Positions 1-5,113 of a stretch of DNA of 14,321 nucleotides are shown here, one piece after another. A program made the position numbers and the translations under genes. How positions within the stretch are numbered: the first letter of the stretch is position 1; every line of letters starts with the position of its first letter. This DNA comes from Nitrospirota bacterium (lineage in GTDB: Bacteria > Nitrospirota > 9FT-COMBO-42-15 > HDB-SIOI813): positions 1 through 14,321 of the forward strand of contig JAHFER010000017.1 of the NCBI GenBank assembly GCA_023248365.1, read 5' to 3'. The notes beneath the pieces are model-generated. The model had not been told where the DNA came from. It worked only from the letters and a program-made list of their open reading frames with translations, and searched no databases.

Positions 1-1025
1 AAACTAACTTCAGCAGATATAACATATTCCTGGTCGGGTGAGCGATCAATCTTTGAGACCGTTACCGCAGCCAGTCCTTCTTTGTTTGTTCTTGTAATAG
101 AGTTAACCAACTCTCCTTTTCCTGTCTGAAAACGAAAAGTTACCTGGAATCCTTCTGCAGAGATTTGGGTTGACTGCTCATCTAATGCCAGACGGAGGCT
201 CAATGGGGCGTTAAGTGGTTTTCCAACGATAAACTTTTGATTGTTGCCTTCAACAATACTAATATTAAGATTGGAAAGTGTGTCACTTAGTGTATTCAGA
301 ATAACTAAAGGGGAAGGAGGCTCTGCAAACTCTGACTCGTTAGATAAACTGTTCCCTGCTAAGAGTTGAAAAGAAGGAAGATTTTCCTGAAACTTATAGG
401 ATGAGTGTAATGCTTCTCTTAAGTCTAATATTGCCTGATATACAGCCCCTTCCTGACGATGCTTCGTGGCCGATTGTAAATGTTCCTGAAAGCTTTTTTG
501 ATGTTGCAATAATTCCTTATGTAAGGGTTCACTGGCAGAAACTCTATCAAGTACTCCCATAGAGTAATAGATTTTTTCATTAGGGTCATAAAAACGATCT
601 ACTACTGTAAGTCCGGTTACAGTCATATTTGAACGAACCCTGGAATCTGATGTTATCCTGGTAAAGGCAGATTCTACCTTGTTTTGTACAACGGCTGTTT
701 CTTTTATTGAGAATTCAGATGAAACCTGTGCGGATATCTGCCTGATGATTTCAGAAAAGGCGTTTTGATCTGCCGCCTGTTTGTCTGCTGCCATATTTTT
801 GCTCGCCTTTATCATTCCAATTCCCTGGATATATCGTGGTGCAGGAAAATCAGGAATTTTCCCAGTTGACACCCAGGTTGGTTTCTGGCGTAGTTCTTTA
901 TTTTCTTTGGTTAATAGCTCTTTTTGGGCAGCGCATCCAAAACAAGTTATTCCCAAAAATGAACAAAGAATAAGCAACCCAATTTTTTTTATAATATACA
1001 AATCTCTTTTTAGATAAACTTTCAT
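1..1025 (-). CDS. LPP20-like lipoprotein with Ig-like C-terminal region, partial
   Basis: The frame is open from the ATG at 1025 down to the window edge, giving 341 codons without a stop; the C-terminus lies outside the window. GAGGA stands 7 bases before the ATG. Residues 9-31 are a hydrophobic signal ending in CFGC, a lipobox-like site with Cys31 as the probable lipidated residue, although Cys and Phe at -3 and -2 are not ideal. Residues 50-135 resemble LPP20 lipoproteins: a PTWV motif, then YIQGIG, then an Ala-rich helix rich in polar residues. About 165-215 is helical. From about 262 the pattern FQTGKGELV followed by TNKEGLAAVTV resembles invasin-type bacterial Ig (Big_1) folds. It is probably an outer-membrane or periplasm-facing lipoprotein. 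Its function is unknown; the family call rests on pattern recognition only. Confidence 0.75.
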   Translation of the reverse strand, partial: MKVYLKRDLYIIKKIGLLILCSFLGITCFGCAAQKELLTKENKELRQKPTWVSTGKIPDFPAPRYIQGIGMIKASKNMAADKQAADQNAFSEIIRQISAQVSSEFSIKETAVVQNKVESAFTRITSDSRVRSNMTVTGLTVVDRFYDPNEKIYYSMGVLDRVSASEPLHKELLQHQKSFQEHLQSATKHRQEGAVYQAILDLREALHSSYKFQENLPSFQLLAGNSLSNESEFAEPPSPLVILNTLSDTLSNLNISIVEGNNQKFIVGKPLNAPLSLRLALDEQSTQISAEGFQVTFRFQTGKGELVNSITRTNKEGLAAVTVSKIDRSPDQEYVISAEVS

Positions 1026-1045
1026 CTCATTCCTCTTAATATTTA

Positions 1046-1086
1046 CCCGCTGGATGAATAATGGAGGATATTAATTATCCAGCGGG
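1046..1086. repeat. 10-bp perfect inverted repeat in the lipoprotein 5' region
   Basis: CCCGCTGGAT (1046-1055) and ATCCAGCGGG (1077-1086) form a perfect stem with a 21-base loop. On the minus strand it lies between the XRE stop codon and the ribosome binding site of the lipoprotein gene. It has no T-tract on either side, so it is not a good intrinsic terminator. On the minus strand the loop contains TCCTCC, which could pair with GAGGA in the lipoprotein Shine-Dalgarno region. A role in translation control is speculative. Confidence 0.5.
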
Positions 1087-1116
1087 AACAGCATCGTTTT
1101 TAAGGAGGAATTTACG

Positions 1117-1167
1117 ATGATGTCACTGAACATTATAATTAATAGGGTATTATCCATCCTTCCTTAA
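1117..1167 (+). CDS. possible 16-residue peptide ORF with strong ribosome binding site
   Basis: AAGGAGG (1102-1108) stands 8 bases before a double ATG at 1117/1120. The frame runs 16 codons (MMSLNIIINRVLSILP) to TAA at 1165-1167. It lies on the strand opposite the surrounding genes, and its end overlaps the 3' end of the XRE gene. The spacing is textbook, but the peptide is very short and there is no clear promoter. It could be a chance match or the remnant of a longer gene. The peptide is hydrophobic, with no recognisable family. Confidence 0.2.
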   Translation: MMSLNIIINRVLSILP

Positions 1168-1497
1168 ATAGCATTTTAGGATTTGTAATATCCTTTTCAA
1201 ATCTTCATAATCTTGATCTTTTAATAACTTAAAAACCGTTCGCATATATTTCTGATGACTATCGTCCTGATCCTCAGGATAATTCACCAAATCCGCAACA
1301 GAAATATGTAATGCCCGGGCAAGCCGAAAAATTACCAGGATGCCGATATTCTTATTTCCTCGCTCAATCTCTCCAAGGTATTTATGGCAGACACAAGCTT
1401 GTTCACCCAATTGCTCCTGAGTTAAGCTTCTAAGCCCTCTATAGTAGCGGAACTTTTGTCCTAACTGTTTGAGAAATTCCTGTTCTTCCTGCCTCAT
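1150..1497 (-). CDS. XRE-family helix-turn-helix regulator
   Basis: This 115-residue protein has an HTH_3/XRE domain at about residues 12-71: KFRYYRGLRSLTQEQL forms the first helices, then the recognition helix, then the usual GEIERG, and a final helix ending SVADLV. The C-terminal 45 residues are charged and helical and may mediate dimerisation. The recognition-helix region reads ACVCHKYLGEIERG; Cys35, Cys37 and His38 at this place are unusual and could make DNA binding sensitive to thiol chemistry or metal (inference). GGAGAGGG stands just upstream of the ATG at 1497. The gene lies alone between the lipoprotein gene and the SARP-type gene, all on the same strand. Targets are unknown. Confidence 0.85.
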   Translation of the reverse strand: MRQEEQEFLKQLGQKFRYYRGLRSLTQEQLGEQACVCHKYLGEIERGNKNIGILVIFRLARALHISVADLVNYPEDQDDSHQKYMRTVFKLLKDQDYEDLKRILQILKCYLRKDG

Positions 1498-1860
1498 TCC
1501 CTCTCCATATAGATTGCATCATTATATTCAAATTGGAATGCGGAATTACACCTAACAATAGAAGGATTTATAGCATTCGTTTTTTATCAAATACCGTTTA
1601 TAGACGGGATGAAAAACCGATGTTCTTCAAACCGCCTATCTTATGTTTTGTTGGCAAAGTATACAGGTGTACTGCAGGACATTCATAGGACATGGAATCA
1701 TTATGAGGAGAAAATTACGTTGATAAAATAACGAATAAAATCAAAGTGTTAGATTTTATTCCAAGGGAAAGGAGATTAAATTTTTAAAATTTTTTTGGGA
1801 CATAGAAAAAAAGTACTCCAAAACCTGCCGGCAAGGTACGAACTATCAATTATGGATAAT
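1498..1860. other. intergenic stretch without a recognisable gene
   Basis: These 363 bases are AT-rich and hold the 5' region of the XRE gene and the 3' region of the SARP-type gene. I found no convincing reading frame. An AAGGGAAAGGAG purine run at 1763-1775 looks like a ribosome binding site but is followed by no start codon at a usable distance. TATAAT on the minus strand upstream of the XRE gene has no good -35 box at 16-18 bases. Confidence 0.5.
1806..1839 (-). terminator. weak candidate terminator after the SARP-type gene
   Basis: Read leftward, a GTAC (1836-1839) / GTAC (1813-1816) stem encloses a GC-rich TGCCGGCA core and is followed by seven T residues (1812-1806), about 20 bases after the stop codon. 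The stem is short and interrupted, so the call is tentative. Confidence 0.4.
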
Positions 1861-3567
1861 TTAAATCCATTCTGTTGGGTTGATCTCCTTCTCCTTGCGG
1901 ATCAGGGTGTATAGTTTTGATGTGACATGGCTGGAGTCGGTCTTAAATTTCTTTTCCATGCTACTGATAAAGTCTGTAAGGGTTTTTAAAGCACCGCTCT
2001 TTTCCCCCTGCATATATTGGGCTAAGGCAAGCAGACATGCTCCCTCCTCGAAATACGGGTTCACAGCCAATCCCTTTTTGATATAAAATTCCGCCTTTGC
2101 AAAATCTTGTTTTCTTATCAGGAGCTTTGTTAACATATTATAAAGACCGACACTGGTCTCTTCTATTCGTTTCCTCTGATCCTCAAACCAGGGTTCCGGA
2201 TCATGATCTTCTAAAATGGCGCCATGACACAGTTCATCCGCTTTCTGGAACGAATCAATTGCTTTATCATTCCAACCTTCCTCCAGGTAACGTTTTCCTA
2301 TATTCACATAATTTAGAAACTCTTGAATATCAACCAATGTATAGTCAGGATGGAAGGTATAAGAACCACCCTGGTAAACCACATAACTCTCATCACTACC
2401 CTTTATCCCCGCATATTCCTCCAGTGCATCACGTAATCGGGTAAGGTTTCTTCGAAAGGCACCCTCCGGGTCGCCGGCATTTACCCATAGAGCGGCAAAG
2501 AACCGCTCTTTAGATACTTTCTGCTTAGGGGACACTGCAAGAAGCTTGATGATCTTAAAAGGTTTTTGATACCGCTTAAGGACTTCCTCAGATACAAGTT
2601 TCTCCCCTACCTGAACACGAAAAGTCCCAAGGCAGAACACTCGCAGAAGCGGGATTCGACCGGAACATGTACTGATGTAAACCGATTCCTCTGTGGAAGG
2701 AGACGGTGAAGAAGAGACTGTCTGGATAGCAGGCTCCGTACTGAGGATGTTTATTGGTATGCTGTCAGTTACCGTTACCGGCGTCAAATCGTTTGGCGGG
2801 AGGGCAGATGAAGCTTCACATGTCTTTAGCAGATTAGGATCTGGGGATACAGCAGGAAGGTCTAATGAGGTGTCCTGGCGTTTGCGACCAGAGGCGAATA
2901 GCCCCTCAATCCATAGCCACACGGCCCCTGCCGTTACAAACCATGTATAAAGTAAGGCCTTTTCCGGCCTTGGTTCAAAACGGAAAATCGCAGAGATTCC
3001 AGTGAAGAGAAGCCAAAGGGAAAAGGCGCTGAGGACAAACCATGAAATGCCCCATATGAAACGATAACTATATGGCCCCATTGACAGCTGATCAACAGAT
3101 AAAATAAGAAAGACCCCGACGACAAGTAGTCCATGGATGAACTGGCTTCCGTAGTCGCTGTGGACAAGAGGATAGTAAATCAGACTAAATGCCCCAAAAA
3201 ATATTGAAAGACCCAATAAATAGAATTCCGGCTGCTTGTGGTTTTTGAAAAGGCCATAGGAAATTGTCGCCAGAAAGAATAAGATTCCCCAACTGAGAGC
3301 AAACACAAAAGCCTCCACACTACTATGAAAAGCAGGTAATGCATTAGGATTTGGAACATCAGGAACAAAATATACACCTCCCGTTATTAGGGCAAGCCCG
3401 AGGACCATGTAGCCGGCAAGGCCCCATTCCTTCGAGCCGGTAGACGCAAGGAGTCTTCGAAGAAGGATTCGGTTTTGCCGAAGCATCAGATAGAGATAGC
3501 CGGTAAGCGTTCCTACAGAAACAGAAAACAGTATCCACATGGAAAAAGAAACCTTCAGCATAGGCAA
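1861..3567 (-). CDS. membrane-anchored SARP/BTAD-type transcriptional regulator
   Basis: The protein has 568 residues from TTG at 3567; an ATG two codons later (3561) is an equally plausible start, and neither has a clear ribosome binding site. About seven hydrophobic helices lie at residues 8-28, 49-68, 84-106, 113-134, 142-160, 170-193 and 203-223. The basic loops after helices 1, 3 and 7 put the N-terminus outside and the C-terminus in the cytoplasm. Residues 232-304 are a Ser/Pro/Thr-rich linker. Residues 306-406 form an OmpR-like winged helix as in SARP activators (RVFCLGTFRVQV at the start, FRRNLTRLRDALE as the recognition region). Residues 412-560 form the helical BTAD domain, with TPR-like DFAKAEFYIKKGLAVNP. 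SARPs are normally soluble, so the membrane sensor part is the odd feature. It is divergent from the metal genes across a symmetric promoter region, so control of that region and of itself is likely but inferred. The ligand is unknown. Confidence 0.8.
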   Translation of the reverse strand: MPMLKVSFSMWILFSVSVGTLTGYLYLMLRQNRILLRRLLASTGSKEWGLAGYMVLGLALITGGVYFVPDVPNPNALPAFHSSVEAFVFALSWGILFFLATISYGLFKNHKQPEFYLLGLSIFFGAFSLIYYPLVHSDYGSQFIHGLLVVGVFLILSVDQLSMGPYSYRFIWGISWFVLSAFSLWLLFTGISAIFRFEPRPEKALLYTWFVTAGAVWLWIEGLFASGRKRQDTSLDLPAVSPDPNLLKTCEASSALPPNDLTPVTVTDSIPINILSTEPAIQTVSSSPSPSTEESVYISTCSGRIPLLRVFCLGTFRVQVGEKLVSEEVLKRYQKPFKIIKLLAVSPKQKVSKERFFAALWVNAGDPEGAFRRNLTRLRDALEEYAGIKGSDESYVVYQGGSYTFHPDYTLVDIQEFLNYVNIGKRYLEEGWNDKAIDSFQKADELCHGAILEDHDPEPWFEDQRKRIEETSVGLYNMLTKLLIRKQDFAKAEFYIKKGLAVNPYFEEGACLLALAQYMQGEKSGALKTLTDFISSMEKKFKTDSSHVTSKLYTLIRKEKEINPTEWI

Positions 3568-3632
3568 TATAATATAGTGAAATCGTGATTTATTGTAATT
3601 AAAATGAGGTATACATGTGTAATAATTTAACT

Positions 3633-3661
3633 AAAATATATGAAGGCTTGGTGAATGTCAA
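3633..3661 (-). promoter_or_regulatory. sigma70-type promoter for the SARP-type gene
   Basis: TTGACA (bases 3661-3656 on the minus strand), a 17-base spacer, then TATTTT (3638-3633). The -35 box is perfect and the -10 box matches 4 of 6 positions. The predicted transcript starts near 3626 and has a leader of about 60 bases before the start codon at 3567 or 3561. Confidence 0.55.
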
Positions 3662-3744
3662 CATAACCCAAACCCTGTGTCAAGCCAATTTAGAAATGTC
3701 CGGTTTCTATTTTGGCTTGACATTCTGTCAGTTTTTTCTTGACA
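3656..3744. promoter_or_regulatory. symmetric divergent control region with nested palindrome
   Basis: TGTCAA occurs at 3656-3661 and 3678-3683, and its complement TTGACA at 3717-3722 and 3739-3744. The two words on each side are exactly 22 bases apart, and both pairs are symmetric about base 3700. The inner pair belongs to a 45-base palindrome: arms 3678-3696 and 3704-3722, 17 of 19 positions paired, 7-base loop TGTCCGG. The outer words coincide with the predicted -35 boxes of the leftward and rightward promoters. A shared operator is the simplest reading. SARP regulators are known to bind heptamer direct repeats spaced by 11 or 22 bp, and the leftward gene encodes a SARP-type protein. Confidence 0.7.
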
Positions 3745-3771
3745 ATAATCTTTGTGTCTGTTAATTATAGT
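3739..3771 (+). promoter_or_regulatory. putative rightward promoter for the HMA/YHS gene
   Basis: A perfect TTGACA at 3739-3744 is followed after 17 bases by TAATTA (3762-3767), a poor -10 box. A better -10 word, TATAGT (3766-3771), lies 21 bases downstream of the -35, which is too far for unaided sigma70. A perfect -35 with a poorly placed -10 fits a promoter that needs an activator. This is inference. Confidence 0.4.
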
Positions 3772-3806
3772 AACCATAATTGTAATTTTTTTTAAAGAAA
3801 TTAATC

Positions 3807-3870
3807 AAAGGCCACGAAGGCCTGTGTCCCACAGAATGCGGGAATTGCTTCGTGGCCTTTTTTGTTTTTT
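3807..3870 (+). terminator. terminator-like hairpin in the leader of the HMA/YHS gene
   Basis: AAAGGCCACGAAG (3807-3819) pairs perfectly with CTTCGTGGCCTTT (3848-3860), a 13-bp stem followed by TTTTTTGTTTTTT (3858-3870). The 28-base loop can form either CTGTG/CACAG (3822-3826 with 3830-3834) or TCCC/GGGA (3827-3830 with 3840-3843), but not both. No rightward gene lies upstream, so this is not the end of a coding transcript. It is either a leader attenuator, ending 13 bases before the ATG at 3883, or the end of a small RNA of about 95 bases from the 3739 promoter. Confidence 0.75.
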
Positions 3871-3882
3871 ATACCTGGCGAT

Positions 3883-4386
3883 ATGTTAAAAAGAATAACT
3901 ATTAAAATATCAAATCCAAACTCCTGTGAACAGTGTATGCAGGCTGTAAATAATTCTGTAAAAGTACTCCCGGGAATTATATCAATTACCGTAACGCCGG
4001 AGACTAACAGATTTCAATTAATGGTTTCCTATGAATCCGGAAAGGTGAGTTTTGAAACAATCAGGAATACTATAAGTGAATTGGGTTATACAATTGATGG
4101 ATATATAATACATGAGCACGTACACGCACACGGGGATATCTTCCACGACCACCCGCACACACATGGAGATTTGGATAAGGAACATTATCATATTCATTCA
4201 GAAAATAATGAGAAATCAATAGATGAAGGAGCTGACACAATGGCTACAGATCCGGTTTGCAAGATGAAGGTAATTGAAGAAAAGGCAGCAGCTAAAACAG
4301 ATTATAAAGGAAATACCTACTACTTCTGCGCAAAGGTTTGTAAGGAAAAGTTTGAAAAGGAACCTGAGAAGTATTTACAGAAGTAA
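3883..4386 (+). CDS. HMA - His-rich - YHS metal-binding protein
   Basis: The chosen start is the ATG at 3883 (167 residues). An earlier in-frame TTG at 3862 lies inside the T-tract of the leader hairpin and is unlikely. Residues 1-75 resemble a heavy-metal-associated (HMA) ferredoxin-like fold, with Cys15-x-x-Cys18 as the likely metal site, though the usual Gly-Met before the first Cys is absent. Residues 77-105 hold 11 histidines, mostly alternating (HEHVHAH, HDHPHTH, HYHIH). Residues 122-167 are a YHS domain with Cys126, YYFC149 and Cys153, of the type often found next to or within metal-transporting ATPases. The protein is probably cytoplasmic, with no signal peptide, and binds or hands over a soft or transition metal. 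AAGGAG (4226-4231) stands 8 bases before an in-frame ATG at 4240 (Met120), so a free 48-residue YHS protein may also be made. The next gene follows after 22 bases. Confidence 0.8.
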   Translation: MLKRITIKISNPNSCEQCMQAVNNSVKVLPGIISITVTPETNRFQLMVSYESGKVSFETIRNTISELGYTIDGYIIHEHVHAHGDIFHDHPHTHGDLDKEHYHIHSENNEKSIDEGADTMATDPVCKMKVIEEKAAAKTDYKGNTYYFCAKVCKEKFEKEPEKYLQK

Positions 4387-4408
4387 AAACCAATGAAGGA
4401 GGCTTTCT

Positions 4409-5005
4409 ATGCAAAGTAAGTATATTCGCCTGACTATTATTATCACCGCTTTTTTATTTGTCATTCAGATTACAAACAGCAAACCTGTCCTCGCGCACAA
4501 GGGTCATGCAGGTCCCACAAAGGTTCTGATGGAAGAAGGCGATGCAATGAAAACCATGCTGCCTGAAGGCGGAAAGATTGTAAAGAGAAAAGAGGCCTTA
4601 AAAAAGGAGAAATATAAGGAGGCAGTAAAACGATGGGGTTACTCTCCGGACGAGGGAGTCTATAGTTATTTTATATCAAAAGACAAGGCAGGAAATTTTT
4701 CAGGGGCCTTATTTATAAGGGACATTGAATATAAACATGGGAGTATCGGGCTTGCAGTTGGTTATAATAAAACAGGTGAGATTACTGATATTAAGATATT
4801 ATCCTGTTCTGAAAAGTATCTGACTGAATTGAATGAGAACATCCGGTCAAATGGTTTCTTAGATAATTTTCTAGACCTTAAAACAGATGATGTCATTTCA
4901 AAGGGGAAGACCTACGACAAAGAACCTAAGGAAGACCTGAAATATATCTTTGCAAAAGAGATTGAGGGGACTGCTATTCTGCTGAAGCTGTTTCAGGGAA
5001 AATAA
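4409..5005 (+). CDS. exported FMN-binding-domain-like protein
   Basis: The protein has 198 residues. AAGGAGG stands 6 bases before the ATG. A signal peptide covers residues 1-29 with probable cleavage after VLA; the mature protein starts HKGHAG, a His-rich N-terminus that could bind metal. Residues 35-80 are charged and helical. Residues 83-197 resemble the FMN_bind fold of NosR/RnfG-type proteins: LAVGYNKTGEITDIKIL, a strand-turn-strand typical of the family, then a region ending GTAILLKLFQ. The usual Ser/Thr flavinylation signature is not evident, so covalent FMN is not supported. It follows the HMA/YHS gene closely and is probably cotranscribed. Its role, perhaps periplasmic metal binding or redox, is an inference. 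Homology should be checked; another small periplasmic fold is possible. Confidence 0.6.
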   Translation: MQSKYIRLTIIITAFLFVIQITNSKPVLAHKGHAGPTKVLMEEGDAMKTMLPEGGKIVKRKEALKKEKYKEAVKRWGYSPDEGVYSYFISKDKAGNFSGALFIRDIEYKHGSIGLAVGYNKTGEITDIKILSCSEKYLTELNENIRSNGFLDNFLDLKTDDVISKGKTYDKEPKEDLKYIFAKEIEGTAILLKLFQGK

Positions 5006-5027
5006 CTATTCCATTTTTACTGTGGAA

Positions 5028-5062
5028 AAACACCCCTCTCCCCTGATGGGAGAGGGGTGTTT
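5028..5062. terminator. bidirectional terminator between convergent genes
   Basis: AAACACCCCTCTCCC (5028-5042) and GGGAGAGGGGTGTTT (5048-5062) form a perfect 15-bp stem with a 5-base loop. Read leftward the stem ends in a run of five T, good for ending the ATPase transcript. Read rightward it ends GTGTTTGTCC, which is weaker but probably serves the FMN-binding-like gene. Confidence 0.8.
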
Positions 5063-5113
5063 GTCCATTAATGGTGAAAAATGTCTTGAAATTATTCTAC
5101 TGAATCGAATACT

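Noticed and set aside
3678..3722. 45-base palindrome as an intrinsic terminator or insertion sequence remnant
   Set aside because: No T-tract follows in either direction, and its symmetry with the outer TTGACA words fits a promoter operator better.
3862..3882. TTG start for the HMA/YHS protein seven codons upstream of ATG 3883
   Set aside because: It lies in the T-tract of the leader hairpin, has no ribosome binding site, and the added residues do not resemble an HMA N-terminus.
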